From NCBI RefSeq assembly GCF_001463905.1, contig NZ_BBWR01000012.1, positions 124,001 to 188,000 on the forward strand: a DNA stretch of 64,000 nt. The letters run 5' to 3'. The notes under the pieces were generated by a model. The model saw nothing but the letters and a program-made list of their open reading frames with translations. It made no database searches and was not told the DNA's origin. The position numbers and the translations under genes were made by a program. The stretch comes from Aureimonas frigidaquae. Its GTDB lineage: Bacteria > Pseudomonadota > Alphaproteobacteria > Rhizobiales > Rhizobiaceae. Of the stretch, positions 1 through 10,832 are shown in pieces. Position 1 is the first letter of the stretch. Each line of letters starts with the position of its first letter.

Positions 1-1
1 G

Positions 2-226
2 GCGCCGACGGTCGGCTTCCTGGTCCAGCTGATCAAGGGAACCTCGCTCGCCTCGATCATCGGTTTCGTGGAGCTGATGCGCGCGGGCCAAATCGTCAAC
101 AACGCGACCTTCTCGCCCTTCAAGGTCTACGGGCTGGTCGCCCTTCTCTACTTCTTGCTGTGCTGGCCGCTGTCGATCCTGGCACGCCGCATGGAGGGGC
201 GCTACGCCGCGATGGCCAAGCGCTGA
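2..226 (+). CDS. Amino-acid ABC transporter permease, C-terminal fragment
   Basis: The window opens inside this gene; 74 codons and a TGA stop remain. The fragment contains a hydrophobic stretch with the KGTSLASIIGFVELM pattern typical of the last cytoplasmic loop and helix of HisM/GlnP-type permeases (His/Glu/Gln/Arg/opine family), followed by a final membrane span (roughly GLVALLYFLLCWPLSILA) and a basic tail. It would form the inner-membrane channel for the binding protein and ATPase genes that follow on the same strand after 26 bases. The family is clear, but the substrate cannot be read from the fragment. Confidence 0.85.
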   Translation, partial: APTVGFLVQLIKGTSLASIIGFVELMRAGQIVNNATFSPFKVYGLVALLYFLLCWPLSILARRMEGRYAAMAKR

Positions 227-252
227 GCAAAACGCAACCGGGAGGCATATTC

Positions 253-1056
253 ATGACCCTATTCAAGCACGTCGCAGCCATCGGGCTGGCCGCAGCCATG
301 GCCTGCGGTGCCGGCATGGGCGCGGCCAAGGCGCAGACGGTGGACGAGATCAAATCCCGCGGCACGGTCAATATCGGCATGCTGGTCGATTTTCCGCCCT
401 TCGGCATCGTGGACCTGAACGGCCAGCCGGACGGCTACGACGCCGATGTCGCCAAGCTCCTGGCGCAGGATATGGGCGTGGAGCTGAACATCGTTCCCGT
501 GACCGGGCCGAACCGCATTCCCTATCTGCAGTCGGGCCAGGTCGACCTCCTGGTGGCCTCGCTCGGCATTTCACCCGAACGTGCCGAACAGGTCGACTTT
601 TCCCAGCCCTATGCGGGCATCGAGATCTTCGTGTTCGGCGACACGAGCGTCGAGGTTGCGGACGCGGCGGATCTGGCGGGCAAGAATATCGGCGTTGCGC
701 GGGCGTCCACGCAGGACGTCGCCGTCACGGCCATCGCGCCCGAAGGCACCAACATCCAGCGTTTCGACGATGACGCCTCGGCGGTGCAGGCGCTTCTCTC
801 CGGCCAGGTGCCGCTGATCGGCGTCTCCAACGTGGTGATCGCGCAGATCCAGGCGACGGCGCCGGACCGTTTCGATGAAAAGTTCAGCCTGCGCCAGCAG
901 GTCCAGGGCATCGCCGTGCGTAAGGGCTCCGAGGCGCTCCTGGCCTATGTCGACGATTTCGTGGCCCGTCACAAGGCGGATGGCTCGCTGAACACCATCC
1001 ACGAAAAGTGGCTGCAGGCCCCGCTGCCGGACTTCATCGCGCAGAGCGGCCAGTAA
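253..1056 (+). CDS. Periplasmic amino-acid-type substrate-binding protein (SBP_bac_3)
   Basis: A 267-residue binding protein of the family 3 extracellular solute-binding class that delivers a small polar substrate to the ABC permease. The start is the ATG eight bases after a GGAGG ribosome site; an upstream in-frame ATG lies inside the permease gene. Residues 1-27 are a Sec signal peptide ending AKA|QT. The mature part has the family features: a [15 protein letters not shown] opening, a [16 protein letters not shown] segment, and [24 protein letters not shown], the usual hinge and ligand-pocket region. It sits between the permease and the ATPase in one operon. Amino acids or opine-like compounds are likely; the exact ligand is unknown. 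Confidence 0.92.
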   Translation: MTLFKHVAAIGLAAAMACGAGMGAAKAQTVDEIKSRGTVNIGMLVDFPPFGIVDLNGQPDGYDADVAKLLAQDMGVELNIVPVTGPNRIPYLQSGQVDLLVASLGISPERAEQVDFSQPYAGIEIFVFGDTSVEVADAADLAGKNIGVARASTQDVAVTAIAPEGTNIQRFDDDASAVQALLSGQVPLIGVSNVVIAQIQATAPDRFDEKFSLRQQVQGIAVRKGSEALLAYVDDFVARHKADGSLNTIHEKWLQAPLPDFIAQSGQ

Positions 1057-1085
1057 GTCGAACGCGCCGCTGGGAGGACAGGAAG

Positions 1086-1847
1086 ATGAGCGTCACACAC
1101 GATACGGACCCGACCTCTCCGGCGGTCACGATGGAGCATGTGGAGAAGTATTACGGCGACTTCCATGCACTGAAGAACGTGAACCTGACTGTCGCGCGGG
1201 GCGAAAAGATCGTCCTGTGCGGCCCGTCGGGATCGGGAAAATCGACGCTCATCCGCTGCATCAACCAGCTCGAACCCGTCCGCAGCGGGCGCATCGTCGT
1301 GGACGGGATCGAGCTGACGGCCGGGCCGCGCAACGTGGAAGCCGTGCGGCGCGATGTCGGCATGGTCTTCCAGCAGTTCAACCTGTTCCCGCATATGACG
1401 GTTCTGGAAAACTGCATGCTCGCCCCCATGAAGGTGCGGGGCGTGGCGAAGGCAGAGGCCGAAGCGACGGCACGCCGTTACCTGGAACGCGTCCGCATTC
1501 CCGAACAGGCGGACAAATATCCGGCACAGCTCTCGGGCGGGCAGCAGCAGCGCGTCGCCATCGCTCGCGCCCTGTGCATGAACCCGCGCATCATGCTGTT
1601 CGACGAGCCAACCTCCGCCCTCGACCCCGAAATGGTGAAGGAGGTGCTCGACACGATGATCGACCTTGCCAATGAAGGCATGACGATGCTCTGCGTGACC
1701 CATGAAATGGGCTTCGCGCGGCAGGTCGCCGACCGGATCATCTTCATGGATCGGGGCGAGATCGTCGAGATCGGGACCCCGGCCACCTTCTTCGACAATC
1801 CGCAGGAAGCGCGCACGCGTGCCTTCCTCGGCCAGATCACCCACTGA
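1086..1847 (+). CDS. Amino-acid ABC transporter ATP-binding protein
   Basis: A 253-residue ATPase of the GlnQ/HisP type that powers the importer encoded just upstream. Visible motifs are Walker A (GPSGSGKST), the Q-loop ([12 protein letters not shown]), the ABC signature ([15 protein letters not shown]), Walker B ([14 protein letters not shown]) and the switch histidine (VTHEMGFA). The ATG is preceded by GGGAGGACAGGAAG, which supports this start rather than the longer open frame reaching back into the binding-protein gene. It is 29 bases downstream of the binding-protein stop and precedes a dehydrogenase gene by seven bases, so the enzyme is probably co-transcribed with the transporter. Confidence 0.95.
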   Translation: MSVTHDTDPTSPAVTMEHVEKYYGDFHALKNVNLTVARGEKIVLCGPSGSGKSTLIRCINQLEPVRSGRIVVDGIELTAGPRNVEAVRRDVGMVFQQFNLFPHMTVLENCMLAPMKVRGVAKAEAEATARRYLERVRIPEQADKYPAQLSGGQQQRVAIARALCMNPRIMLFDEPTSALDPEMVKEVLDTMIDLANEGMTMLCVTHEMGFARQVADRIIFMDRGEIVEIGTPATFFDNPQEARTRAFLGQITH

Positions 1848-1854
1848 CCCGGCC

Positions 1855-2829
1855 ATGGCACAGGAGCCCATCCTCCTCGTCGAGCCCATGCTCGACACCG
1901 TGGAAGCCGCGCTCGATGCGGCCTACGACGTGCTGCGCCTGTTTGCGGCCGCGGATGCCGAGCGCCTCGCCGCGAGCCTGCCGCAGATCCGGTCTGTCGT
2001 CACCGGCGGCGGAACCGGCCTGGCGCCGGACCTCATGGCCAGGCTCCCATCGCTCGGCCTCGTCGCCATCAACGGCGTGGGCACCGACAAGGTCGATCTG
2101 GCCGCCGCTGCCAGGGCCGGCATCCATGTGACGACGACGCCCGGCGTCCTGACCGGCGATGTCGCCGATATGGCGCTGGGACTGCTGATCGGCGTGCTGC
2201 GGCGCATCGGCCAGGGCGACCGGCTCGTGCGGGCAGGCCAATGGGGCCGGGGCGCCCCGCCAGCGCTGGGGCGCCGCCTTGCGGGGCGAAGGGTCGGCAT
2301 ACTGGGCCTTGGGCAGATCGGCCGCGCCGTGGCGCGGCGGCTCGATGCCTTCGACGCCAGGATCGCCTACTGGAACCGCTCCCCGCTCGAGGTTCCGGCC
2401 CATTGGGAGCGTGAGCAAAGCCCGCACGCGCTGGCGAGCGCCTGCGATGCCCTGATCGTGACACTGGCTGCCGGCGCGGCGACGGACGGCATGGTCGATG
2501 CCGCCATCCTGAACGCGCTCGGGCCGGAGGGTATTCTCATCAACGTGGCGCGCGGCAGCGTCGTAGACGAGGACGCGCTGATCGAGGCCCTGTCGTCGGG
2601 GCGGATCGGCGGCGCCGGGCTCGACGTTTTCCGCAACGAGCCTGCCATCGACCGACGCTTCGCCGGCCTCGACACGGTGCTGCTGGCGCCGCACCAGGGC
2701 AGTGCAACGCTGGAGACGCGGCAGGATATGGGCCGGATCGTCATCGACAATCTGGCGGCCTTCTATGCGGGGCGGTTGCCGCCCCAATCGGTCACGGCAC
2801 AGCTCATGACTGGAGGGGTGAGCGCATGA
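1855..2829 (+). CDS. D-isomer-specific 2-hydroxyacid dehydrogenase
   Basis: A 324-residue NAD(P)-dependent oxidoreductase that interconverts a 2-hydroxyacid and a 2-oxoacid. The nucleotide-binding fold shows GRRVGILGLGQIGRAVARRL (GxGxxG) in the middle of the protein. The catalytic set of the family is present: arginine in INVARGSVVDEDAL, glutamate in the NEPAID region and histidine in LLAPHQGSAT. The start is the ATG seven bases after the ATPase stop; a longer frame overlaps the ATPase and is rejected. The stop overlaps the next start as ATGA. Its place in the ABC operon suggests that the imported compound, or its deaminated or oxidised product, is the substrate, but this is inference. Confidence 0.9.
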   Translation: MAQEPILLVEPMLDTVEAALDAAYDVLRLFAAADAERLAASLPQIRSVVTGGGTGLAPDLMARLPSLGLVAINGVGTDKVDLAAAARAGIHVTTTPGVLTGDVADMALGLLIGVLRRIGQGDRLVRAGQWGRGAPPALGRRLAGRRVGILGLGQIGRAVARRLDAFDARIAYWNRSPLEVPAHWEREQSPHALASACDALIVTLAAGAATDGMVDAAILNALGPEGILINVARGSVVDEDALIEALSSGRIGGAGLDVFRNEPAIDRRFAGLDTVLLAPHQGSATLETRQDMGRIVIDNLAAFYAGRLPPQSVTAQLMTGGVSA

Positions 2830-3140
2830 TCGTGCGCATGGCCTTTTTCCGCGGCACCATCCATCCCGGGCACGAGCAGGCGTTTGAAGCCTTCGTCCTG
2901 GAACGGCTCAAGCCCATGTGGCTGCGCTTTCCCGGGCTGCGGGACCTCTCCATCCAGTTCGAGCGCGCCCGCGACGACGGCGCGCCGCCGATCCCGCTGG
3001 TCCTGTCCATGCGCTTCGACGACTGGGGCGCACTGCAGCACGCCCTGGCCGATCCGATCCGGATGGAAAGCCGCGCCGTGACGGCCGAGCTGCTGACCCT
3101 TTTCGACGGCAAGGTGGAGCATCACGTCTTCGAGGCGTGA
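2826..3140 (+). CDS. Small conserved protein, possible dimeric alpha/beta barrel
   Basis: A 104-residue soluble protein with no signal peptide, translationally coupled to the dehydrogenase by an ATGA overlap. The sequence has the pattern of EthD/ABM-like ferredoxin-fold proteins: an opening beta strand (MIVRMAFFRG), a helix around residues 15-35, a strand with LSIQFERA, then LVLSMRFDDWGALQHAL and a final helix and strand. I do not recognise a named family. It ends the operon and faces the convergent phosphoketolase gene 21 bases away. A role next to the dehydrogenase is suggested only by position. Confidence 0.7.
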   Translation: MIVRMAFFRGTIHPGHEQAFEAFVLERLKPMWLRFPGLRDLSIQFERARDDGAPPIPLVLSMRFDDWGALQHALADPIRMESRAVTAELLTLFDGKVEHHVFEA

Positions 3141-3161
3141 TGCGCCACCGACCGGGCGTGG

Positions 3162-5585
3162 TCAGTCGCCCGTCCGGGCCGCCGTGTCGTAGGACCAGCC
3201 CCACTCAGCGATCTCGGGCATGTCCTCGCCATATTCGCGCGTGTAGCGCTCATGTTCGGCCAGCTTGTCGCGGAAAGCCTCGGCTGCGCCGGCCGCCCGT
3301 TCCGAAAGGCCGGGCACACGGCGGATGACCTCCAGCGCCAGGTGGAACCGGTCGAGCTCGTTCATCACCACCATGTCGAAAGGCGTCGTGGTCGTCCCCT
3401 CCTCCTTGAAGCCGCGCACATGCATATTGGCGTGGTTGGCCCTGGCGTAGGTCAGCCGGTGGATCAGGTAAGGATAGCCGTGATAGGCGAAGATCACCGG
3501 CTTGTCCCGCGTGAAGAGCGCGTCGAACTTGTCGTCCGGCAGGCCGTGCGGATGCTCGGATTCCGGCTGAAGCGCCATGAGATCCACGACATTGACGACG
3601 CGGATCTTCAGGTCCGGCACATGCTGGCGCAGAAGGTCCACCGCCGCCAGGGACTCCAGCGTCGGCACGTCGCCCGCCGAGGCCATGACGACATCCGGCT
3701 CCGCGCCATCCTCCGTCCCGGCCCAGTCCCAGGTACCGATCCCCGCCTCGCAATGGGCGATGGCCGCATCCATGGACAACCATTGCGGGGCCGGCTGCTT
3801 GCCGGCCACGATTACGTTGATCCTATCGTAGGTGCGCAGGCAATGGTCGGTGACCCACAGGAGCGTATTGGCGTCCGGCGGCAGGTAGATCCGCACGATC
3901 TCGGCCTTCTTGTTGGCGACCAGATCCACGAAGCCCGGATCCTGGTGGGAAAAGCCGTTGTGATCCTGCCGCCAGACATGGCTCGTCAGAAGGTAGTTCA
4001 AGGAGGAAATGGGCGCCCGCCAGGGCAGCTCGCGACTGACCTTCAACCACTTGGCATGCTGGTTGAACATGGAATCCACGATGTGGATGAAAGCCTCGTA
4101 GCAGGAGAAGAGCCCGTGCCGCCCGGTGAGGAGGTAGCCTTCGAGCCAGCCTTGGCAGCAATGTTCGGACAGGACCTCCATCACCCGCCCCTCGGGCGCC
4201 AGATGGACATCATAGGGCTTGAGCTGCTCCATCCAGACGCGGTCGGTCACCTCGAAGATCGCATCCAGTCGGTTGGAGGCCGTCTCGTCCGGTCCGAACA
4301 GCCGGAAATTGGCTGTCCCTGCGTTCAGCTCGGCGATCTTTGCCACCAGCTTGCCCATGATCCGCGTCGATTCGGCCTGCACGCTGCCCGGGCGCTCGAT
4401 CTCGACGGCGAGGCTGCGATAATCGGGCATGACGAGCTCGCGCCGCAGGCGGCCCCCATTGGCCACCGGAATGGCGCCCATGCGCCGTTCGCCGTCCGGC
4501 GCCAGGGCGCGCAGCTCCGGCATCAGGCGGCCGTCACCGTCGAAGAGTGTCTGCGGCGCGTAGCTGCGCATCCACGCCTCCAGGAGCCGCAGATGCTCCG
4601 GGTTGGTCTTCACGGCCGACAGGGGCACCTGGTGGGAGCGCCAGAAGCCCTCGACCTTCAGGCCGTCGACCTCTTTGGGGCCGGTCCAGCCCTTCGGGCT
4701 GCGCAGGACGATCATCGGCCATCGGGGCACGGATCCCGCCCCGCTGGCGCCAGCACCTTCGCCTCGATGCGCGCGGCGGATCGCCTCGATGGCGTCGAAA
4801 GCCGCGTCCAGCGCCGCGGCCATGGCCTGGTGCATGGGTTCCGGCTCGCTGCCGCAGACGAAGATCGGATCATAGCCGAAGCCTTCGAAGATCTTGGCGA
4901 TATCGGCATCGTCCATGCGGCCGAACACGGTCGGGTTGGCGATTTTGTAGCCGTTCAGATGCAGAATGGGCAGGACGGCGCCGTCGCGCGCCGGATTGAC
5001 GAACTTGATGGATTGCCACGAGCCCGAAAGCGGCCCCGTCTCCGCCTCTCCGTCGCCGACCACGCAGGCGACCGTCAGGTCGGGATTGTCGAAGGCCGCG
5101 CCGAAGGCATGCAGCAGGGCATAGCCGAGCTCTCCGCCTTCATGGATGGAGCCCGGCGTTTCCGGCGCGGCATGGCTCGGAATGCCGCCGGGGAAGGAGA
5201 ACTGCCGGAACAGCTTGCCCATCCCCGCCTCGGTTTGCGGGACGTCCGGGTAGATCTCGCTGTAGGTGCCTTCGAGGTAGGTGTTGGCGACCATGCCCGG
5301 CCCGCCATGCCCAGGGCCACAGACATAGAGCACCTGCGCGTCGCGCGCCCGGATGACCCGGTTCAGATGGGCGTAGATGAAGTTCAGGCCGGGCGTGGTG
5401 CCCCAATGTCCGAGCAGCCGCGCCTTCACGTGGTCGGCCTTCAGCGGCGCCTTCAGAAGCGGGTTGGCCATCAGATAAATCTGGCCAACGGACAGGTAGT
5501 TGGCGGCCTTCCAGTAGCGGTCGATCAGATCGGCCTCTTGCGGTCCGAGCGGGCGCTGGCTGTCGGTCTGTCGCTTTCCATCCAT
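3162..5585 (-). CDS. xfp: Phosphoketolase (xylulose-5-P/fructose-6-P type)
   Basis: An 807-residue thiamine-diphosphate enzyme, the normal length for the family. It splits xylulose 5-phosphate (and usually fructose 6-phosphate) with phosphate into acetyl phosphate and an aldose phosphate. Key stretches are [19 protein letters not shown] near the N terminus, the ThDP site [30 protein letters not shown], and the C-terminal half with [19 protein letters not shown]. The chosen ATG follows GGGAGCTTTGACC; three earlier in-frame ATGs would place the start inside the intergenic regulator region. It is divergent from a TetR gene, which suggests local control. No acetate kinase or phosphotransacetylase gene is adjacent. 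Confidence 0.95.
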   Translation of the reverse strand: MDGKRQTDSQRPLGPQEADLIDRYWKAANYLSVGQIYLMANPLLKAPLKADHVKARLLGHWGTTPGLNFIYAHLNRVIRARDAQVLYVCGPGHGGPGMVANTYLEGTYSEIYPDVPQTEAGMGKLFRQFSFPGGIPSHAAPETPGSIHEGGELGYALLHAFGAAFDNPDLTVACVVGDGEAETGPLSGSWQSIKFVNPARDGAVLPILHLNGYKIANPTVFGRMDDADIAKIFEGFGYDPIFVCGSEPEPMHQAMAAALDAAFDAIEAIRRAHRGEGAGASGAGSVPRWPMIVLRSPKGWTGPKEVDGLKVEGFWRSHQVPLSAVKTNPEHLRLLEAWMRSYAPQTLFDGDGRLMPELRALAPDGERRMGAIPVANGGRLRRELVMPDYRSLAVEIERPGSVQAESTRIMGKLVAKIAELNAGTANFRLFGPDETASNRLDAIFEVTDRVWMEQLKPYDVHLAPEGRVMEVLSEHCCQGWLEGYLLTGRHGLFSCYEAFIHIVDSMFNQHAKWLKVSRELPWRAPISSLNYLLTSHVWRQDHNGFSHQDPGFVDLVANKKAEIVRIYLPPDANTLLWVTDHCLRTYDRINVIVAGKQPAPQWLSMDAAIAHCEAGIGTWDWAGTEDGAEPDVVMASAGDVPTLESLAAVDLLRQHVPDLKIRVVNVVDLMALQPESEHPHGLPDDKFDALFTRDKPVIFAYHGYPYLIHRLTYARANHANMHVRGFKEEGTTTTPFDMVVMNELDRFHLALEVIRRVPGLSERAAGAAEAFRDKLAEHERYTREYGEDMPEIAEWGWSYDTAARTGD

Positions 5586-5635
5586 GGTCAAAGCTCCCTG
5601 TTCCATGCACGCTAGGGTAATCATCGTGCCGCCGA

Positions 5636-5678
5636 TTGACAGGTCGAAGACGTGGAATAAAATGAACGAACGATCATT
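5636..5678 (+). promoter_or_regulatory. Promoter and operator-like palindrome of the tetR gene
   Basis: TTGACA at 5636-5641 and TAAAAT at 5658-5663 are 16 bases apart, a strong sigma-70-type pair. The imperfect palindrome AATGAACGAACGATCATT (5661-5678; 14 of 18 positions symmetric) covers the -10 box and the expected transcription start. This arrangement fits autorepression by the TetR protein, and could also affect the divergent phosphoketolase gene. Motif calls are by eye. Confidence 0.6.
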
Positions 5679-5694
5679 TGTTAGCAGGCAAAGC

Positions 5695-6342
5695 GTGTCG
5701 AAGGGCTCCAAGACCGCAGACAGCATCCGGCGCCATGCCGAGCGGCTCTTTGCAGCACGGGGCTATGCGGCGGTGTCCATGCGCGATATCGCAGAGGCCG
5801 TCGGGCTGCGCGTCGGCGGCCTGTACAATCACTTCCCGACCAAGCAGGATATTCTGCGCGATCTCCTCGTCGGCCATATGGACGACCTTCTGGCCGGCTG
5901 GGCCGCCTTCGACGATCCGCTCGGCACGCCGGCCGATCGGCTGACCGGTTTTGCGCGCTTCCATATCCGCTTCCACTTCGAAAAGCCCGATGCGGTCTTC
6001 ATCGCCTATATGGAGCTGCGCAGCCTGGAGCCGCAGAATTATGCGGAGGTCGAGGCCCTGCGGCGCACATATGAAGGCCATCTGCGCGCCATCCTGGCCG
6101 CCGGTGCGCCCTGTTTCGTGGTGCAGGATGCCGCGGTGGCCAGCCGCGCGATTATCGCCATGCTGACCGGGGTGACCACCTGGTATCGGGCGGGGGGCCG
6201 GCTGGGGATCGACGACATCGAGACGATCTACGTCGACATGGTGCGCCGGAGCGTCGGCCTGGCCGGGCTGCACGATGCGGCCATGGCGCCATTAGCGGCC
6301 GAAGCCGCGCATGTAGGAGGTCGGGCTGACATTCGGGCCTGA
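5695..6342 (+). CDS. TetR/AcrR-family transcriptional regulator
   Basis: A 215-residue regulator. The N terminus carries the TetR helix-turn-helix: [27 protein letters not shown] then [14 protein letters not shown]. The rest is a helical ligand domain with a hydrophobic core ([25 protein letters not shown]). An ATG at 5662 opens the same frame but lies inside the apparent -10 box, so it would not be in the mRNA. The GTG at 5695, preceded by AGG six bases upstream, is the more likely start. The C terminus (GGRADIRA) runs into a remnant of an acyl-CoA dehydrogenase gene, so the last residues may be altered. The likely target is itself and possibly the phosphoketolase gene. Confidence 0.85.
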   Translation: MSKGSKTADSIRRHAERLFAARGYAAVSMRDIAEAVGLRVGGLYNHFPTKQDILRDLLVGHMDDLLAGWAAFDDPLGTPADRLTGFARFHIRFHFEKPDAVFIAYMELRSLEPQNYAEVEALRRTYEGHLRAILAAGAPCFVVQDAAVASRAIIAMLTGVTTWYRAGGRLGIDDIETIYVDMVRRSVGLAGLHDAAMAPLAAEAAHVGGRADIRA

Positions 6343-6463
6343 TCCCGACATCGTGGCGCTGCGGGAGACCGTCCGCCGCTTTGCGCAGGATCGGATCGCG
6401 CTGCTGGCTTGGACATGCTCCTTCACGGCGCCGTTGCGGACGGCGCCTGTACGATCGTCCTGA
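6326..6463 (+). pseudogene. Remnant of an acyl-CoA dehydrogenase gene (N-terminal piece)
   Basis: One frame reads [23 protein letters not shown], split by no stop. This closely follows the N-terminal helix of isovaleryl-CoA-type acyl-CoA dehydrogenases (FxLGxDIDxLRxTVRRFAQDxIAPxA). After LLA the similarity ends and the frame reaches TGA. There is no start codon between the upstream in-frame TAG and the match, and the piece overlaps the tetR stop. It is therefore a truncated relic, not a working gene. The rest of the 295-base space up to ada holds nothing else I recognise. Confidence 0.55.
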
Positions 6464-6637
6464 GCGGCGAGGCCATTACAAGCCGCACGGGCGCGGAGCG
6501 GGCCTGGCCTGCATGGGCTCAAACCGCGTGTGAAGCCCGCCCTCTCCCGCCCGCCTCAAAATTCGACCGCAAGATCCGGGATGATCGATCGTTCCGTTTG
6601 ACGGCACTGTCTGCCATGATCGAAACCGGGGGCCAAG

Positions 6638-7780
6638 ATGATGCAGGATACGGATCGACTCTGGCAGGCCGTCCAAACGCGCGATGCGGGCCGTGACGGC
6701 GATTTCGTCTATGCCGTGCGCACGACCGGCATCTTCTGCCGGCCGAGCTGCCCGTCGCGCCCGAAGCGGCGGGAGAACGTGGCCTTCTTTCCGACCGCGC
6801 AGGAAGCTGCGGCCCATGGCTTCCGGCCATGCCTGCGCTGCCGCCCGGAGGCACCGCCGCACGATGCGGCGCACGCCGTGGTGGCGGCAGCCTGCGCGCG
6901 CCTGGACACGGCCGAGGCGGAACCCGACCTTGCCGCCCTTGCGGCGCAGGCGGGCTACAGCCGCTGGCATTTCCTGCGCCTGTTCCGCAGCCATGTGGGA
7001 CTGACGCCCAAGCAATATGCCATGGCGCGGCGGAAGGAACGGCTGCGCGCCACGCTCCCGAAGGCCGACAGCGTGACACAAGCCATTTATGCGGCAGGCT
7101 TCGGCGCGAGCTCGCGGGCCTATGCCGACACGGGCGCGCTCGGCATGGCGCCCGCCACGCTGCGCAAGGGCGCCGCCGGGGAAGTGATCCGTTATGCGCA
7201 GACACAGGCGAGCCTTGGCCCGGTGACCGTCGCGGCCAGCGAGCGGGGGGTCTGCCTGATCGAGTTCGGCACGCTGGACGAAATCCTGCCGCGCATGGCC
7301 GCCCGTTTTCCCAAGGCGGTGCTGGAGCCCGCCGGCCCGGATCTTGCGGCGCTGATCGACCGCGTGGCGGCCCTCGTCGAGCGGCCGGGCGGCGATGCGC
7401 AGGGCCTGTCGCTCGACATTCGCGGCACGGTCTTCCAGGAACGCGTCTGGAGCGCCATGGCAAGCATACCGGCGGGCGAGACCTTGAGTTACGCAGAGCT
7501 TGCCGAACGGATCGGCGCGCCGGGCTCGGCCCGCGCCGTCGCACGCGCCTGCGCCGGCAACTGCCTGGCCGTCGCCATACCCTGTCACCGCGTCGTGCGC
7601 GGTGATGGCGCCTTGTCGGGCTATCGCTGGGGCGTGGAGCGCAAGCGCGCCTTGATCGAGCGGGAGCGGGCGGAGGCGGCAGCCGCCGTCAGGCGTGGCC
7701 CGGCTGATGCATATCGTCCGGCGCCTTCGGCAGGCGGCGCGACAGGCGACGCGCCATCCCGTCCAGGAAGGTCAGGATAA
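6638..7780 (+). CDS. ada: Bifunctional Ada: methylated-DNA cysteine methyltransferase and AraC-type activator
   Basis: A 380-residue protein with the three Ada modules. Residues 1-75 are the zinc domain: [12 protein letters not shown] has the methyl-phosphotriester acceptor Cys34 and zinc ligand Cys38, with CLRC (65-68) giving the other two ligands. Residues about 80-165 are an AraC-type helix-turn-helix, and the C-terminal domain has the suicide acceptor in IPCHRVV (Cys316). It repairs O6-methylguanine and phosphotriesters and activates the adaptive response. A second ATG three bases on could also start it. The tail after about residue 345 (Ala/Arg/Gly-rich) is longer than usual and lies entirely antisense to the end of the convergent RND gene, a 92-base overlap. 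Confidence 0.95.
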   Translation: MMQDTDRLWQAVQTRDAGRDGDFVYAVRTTGIFCRPSCPSRPKRRENVAFFPTAQEAAAHGFRPCLRCRPEAPPHDAAHAVVAAACARLDTAEAEPDLAALAAQAGYSRWHFLRLFRSHVGLTPKQYAMARRKERLRATLPKADSVTQAIYAAGFGASSRAYADTGALGMAPATLRKGAAGEVIRYAQTQASLGPVTVAASERGVCLIEFGTLDEILPRMAARFPKAVLEPAGPDLAALIDRVAALVERPGGDAQGLSLDIRGTVFQERVWSAMASIPAGETLSYAELAERIGAPGSARAVARACAGNCLAVAIPCHRVVRGDGALSGYRWGVERKRALIERERAEAAAAVRRGPADAYRPAPSAGGATGDAPSRPGRSG

Positions 7781-10700
7781 CCGGCACGAAGATCAGCGTC
7801 AGAAGCGTCGACGAAATCAGGCCGCCGATCACCGCATGCGCCATGGGCGCACGCTGCGCGCCCCCTTCACCCAGGCCGAGCGCCAGCGGCAGCATGCCGA
7901 AGATCATGGCCAGCGTGGTCATGACGATGGGCCGCAGCCGCACCGCGCCGGCTTCGGCAAGGCTGTCCTTCAGGGACAGGCCGCGCGCCCGCGCCTGGTT
8001 GGAATAGTCCACCAGGAGGATCGCGTTCTTGGTGACGAGCCCCATCAGCATGATGAAGCCGATGATGGAGAAGATGTTCAGCGTCGAACCGGTGACGAGC
8101 AGCGCCAAAAGAACGCCGATCAGCGACAGCGGCAGCGTCATCATGATGGCCAGCGGCTGGATGAAGGATCCGAACTGCGAGGCCAGGACCAGGTAGATGA
8201 ACACCACTGCCAGGACGAGCGCCTCCAGCGCATAGCCGGCGCTTTCGGCCATGTCCTCCGCCTCGCCGCCGAAGGTGATGCGGTAGCCGGCCGGCAGTTC
8301 GATATCGGCGATAGCCGTGGAGAGGGCCGAACTCACCTCCCCCAAGGGGCGGCCCGCCACATTGGCCGAGATGCGGATCTCCCGCGAGAGGTCCTTGCGG
8401 GTGATGGATTCCGGGGCGACGCTTTCCACCACATCGGCCACCTGCGACAGGAGCACGGTGACCGGCCGGCCGTCATCGGCCGTGCGTCCGGTCGACAAAG
8501 CGAGGTTGCGGAGCTGGTCGGCCACTTCGCGCCCTTCGCGCGGCAGGCGCACGACCACATCGTAGCTTTCGCCATCGGGCGCGTTCCAGACGGAGATGGC
8601 ATCGCCCGCGATCAGCGGCCGCAGCGTCTCGCCGATGCCCTCGATGGACACGCCAAGATCGCTCGCCGCCTCCCGCCGCACGCGGATGGCGTAGGTCGGG
8701 CGCTGATTGTCGATCGAGGATTCGACCTCCACGGCGCCGGGTATGGCTTCGAGCCGCGCCTTCACCTGGTCCGAGATGGCGCGCAGCGCTTCGTCGCCAT
8801 CGCCGAGGACCGAGACCTGCAACGGCTTGGCCGCTGCGCCGCCGCCCCCGCCCATGGAATCCTGGTTCACGGAAATCTCCAGCCCGGCGATGGAGGCCAG
8901 GCGCGCGCGGATCGGCTCGGCCATGCCCATGGTCGTCAGGCTGCGTTCGCGCGCGGGCACGAGCTGCACCGCCACATTGGCGGCGTTGACGCCGCGGGCC
9001 CCGCCGGCATTGACGGTGGAGTAGAAGCTGGCGACCTCCGGGAACTCCCGCAGCGCCTTTTCCACCTGCTGCACCTTCACGGCCATGTAGTCGAGGGACG
9101 AGCCCTGCGGCGCCTCGACATAGATGGAGAATTCGCCGCTGTCGTTGGGTGGCAGGAATTCGCCGCCGATGCGCGGCACGAGCATCAGGCTGCCGATGAA
9201 GATCGCGAAGGCAACGAAGACGGTCAGGTACCGGTGCCGGAAGCTCCAGTGGATGACGCTGCGGTAACGGCCGGCCAGGCGCTCGAAGGCCCGGTCGAAC
9301 CGGGCGACGGCGCGCCCGAGCGGGCCGCGCTTAGGCTCGGGCCGCGAGGCCGGATCGTACCAGACGCTGGACAGCATGGGATCCAGCGTGAAGGCAACGA
9401 AGAGCGAGATGAGCACCGCGACCGAAACGGTGACGCCGAATTGCAGGAAGAAGCGGCCGATGATGCCGCCCATGAAGGCGACGGGCAGAAACACGGCGAT
9501 GATGCAGAGCGTGGTGGCAAGGACCGCCAGGCCGATCTCGTTCGTGCCGTCGAGCGCCGCCTGTTTGTGGCTCTTGCCCATATGCAGGTGCCGCGTGATG
9601 TTTTCGCGCACCACGATCGCATCGTCGATCAGGATGCCGATCGACAGGGACAGGGCCATGAGCGTCATGGTGTTGAGCGTGAAGCCCAGGAAATACATCA
9701 CGGCGAAGGTTCCGATCACCGAGATGGGCAGCGTCAGCCCGGTGATGACAGTGGACCGCCAGGAATTGAGGAACAGGTATACGATCAGCACGGTCAGGAC
9801 GCCGCCCTCGATCAGCGTGCGCTGGACCTCCGCCGCCTGCAGCGCGATCGGGCGGGAATTGTCGCGGCTGACCGACAGGGTCAACCCCTCCGGCGCGAGC
9901 TCGGTCGACAGGCGGTCGATCTCGGCCCGCAGGTCCCGGGCGACGGCCACCGTATTGGCCCCTTGCACCTTGACCACGTCCACGCCGAGCGCCTGCACGC
10001 CGTTGTAGCTGGCGCGGCTCGTCAGCTCCGCCCCGCCATCGACCACGCGGGCAACATCCGCCAGGTAGATCGGGTAGCCATTGTCCTGGCCGACGATGAT
10101 GTCGTTGAAATCGAGCACCTGGGCAAGCCGCCCCTCGACGGTGACGATCCGCTGGCCGATGCCGGAGATGAGCGTTCCGGCGGCCCGGTCCCGGTTCTCC
10201 CGGCGGATCGCGTCCATCACGGCGCTGACCGAAACGCCCCGTGCCTCGAGCCGCTCGGGGTCCATCATCACCAGCACCTGGCGGGCGCTGCCGCCGACGA
10301 TGGTGACCTGGCCGACCCCCGGAAGGACGCTCAGGCGGTTGACGATGACGCGGTCGGCCAGCGTCGTCATGTCGGACAGGTCGCGGCTGTCCGAAAAGAC
10401 GGCGACCGACAGGATCGGCTGGTCGTCCGGGTTGAAGCGCGTCACCTGCGGCGTGTCCACCGCATCGGGGAAGGCCGCCTCCAGCCGGGCCACGCGGTCC
10501 CGCACCTCCTGTGCGGCGGCGCGGGAATCGATATCGAGGTCGAACTGGATGATGACGACCGACCGGCCTTCGTAGCTGTCGGAGGTGATCGTATCGATGC
10601 CGCCGATCGTGTTGACTTCGGTCTCGATGCGCCGCGTCACCTCGTTCTCGACCGTCTCGGGCGCGGCGCCCTCATAGCTGGTCACCACCACGACGACCGG

Positions 10701-10826
10701 CAGGTCAACATCGGGGAACAGGTCGACGCCGAGGCGGTTGAAGGAAAACAGCCCGATCACAAGGATCGCCAGCATCATCATCGTGGCGAAGACCGGCTGG
10801 GCCACGCTGATCCGGGTGAGGAACAT
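7689..10826 (-). CDS. RND multidrug efflux transporter, inner-membrane pump (AcrB/MdtB-like)
   Basis: A 1045-residue protein of the HAE1 family, full length. It exports hydrophobic compounds using the proton gradient. The sequence has the expected twofold layout: TM1, a large periplasmic loop, six TMs, a second loop and the last TMs. Family marks include the opening [18 protein letters not shown], the [16 protein letters not shown] segment, a [16 protein letters not shown] span, [21 protein letters not shown] (acidic proton-relay residues), and [19 protein letters not shown] near the end. The fusion-protein gene ends six bases upstream, so the two form one operon. No outer-membrane channel gene or regulator is adjacent. 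The 3' end overlaps ada. Confidence 0.95.
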   Translation of the reverse strand: MFLTRISVAQPVFATMMMLAILVIGLFSFNRLGVDLFPDVDLPVVVVVTSYEGAAPETVENEVTRRIETEVNTIGGIDTITSDSYEGRSVVIIQFDLDIDSRAAAQEVRDRVARLEAAFPDAVDTPQVTRFNPDDQPILSVAVFSDSRDLSDMTTLADRVIVNRLSVLPGVGQVTIVGGSARQVLVMMDPERLEARGVSVSAVMDAIRRENRDRAAGTLISGIGQRIVTVEGRLAQVLDFNDIIVGQDNGYPIYLADVARVVDGGAELTSRASYNGVQALGVDVVKVQGANTVAVARDLRAEIDRLSTELAPEGLTLSVSRDNSRPIALQAAEVQRTLIEGGVLTVLIVYLFLNSWRSTVITGLTLPISVIGTFAVMYFLGFTLNTMTLMALSLSIGILIDDAIVVRENITRHLHMGKSHKQAALDGTNEIGLAVLATTLCIIAVFLPVAFMGGIIGRFFLQFGVTVSVAVLISLFVAFTLDPMLSSVWYDPASRPEPKRGPLGRAVARFDRAFERLAGRYRSVIHWSFRHRYLTVFVAFAIFIGSLMLVPRIGGEFLPPNDSGEFSIYVEAPQGSSLDYMAVKVQQVEKALREFPEVASFYSTVNAGGARGVNAANVAVQLVPARERSLTTMGMAEPIRARLASIAGLEISVNQDSMGGGGGAAAKPLQVSVLGDGDEALRAISDQVKARLEAIPGAVEVESSIDNQRPTYAIRVRREAASDLGVSIEGIGETLRPLIAGDAISVWNAPDGESYDVVVRLPREGREVADQLRNLALSTGRTADDGRPVTVLLSQVADVVESVAPESITRKDLSREIRISANVAGRPLGEVSSALSTAIADIELPAGYRITFGGEAEDMAESAGYALEALVLAVVFIYLVLASQFGSFIQPLAIMMTLPLSLIGVLLALLVTGSTLNIFSIIGFIMLMGLVTKNAILLVDYSNQARARGLSLKDSLAEAGAVRLRPIVMTTLAMIFGMLPLALGLGEGGAQRAPMAHAVIGGLISSTLLTLIFVPVILTFLDGMARRLSRRLPKAPDDMHQPGHA

Positions 10827-10832
10827 GAAGCG

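Noticed and set aside
3252-5615. 787-codon plus-strand frame opposite phosphoketolase
   Set aside because: Antisense shadow of a well-supported enzyme gene; no motif or ribosome site.
6409-6696. Frames between the dehydrogenase remnant and ada
   Set aside because: They overlap ada or the remnant, lack ribosome sites, and have no recognisable similarity.
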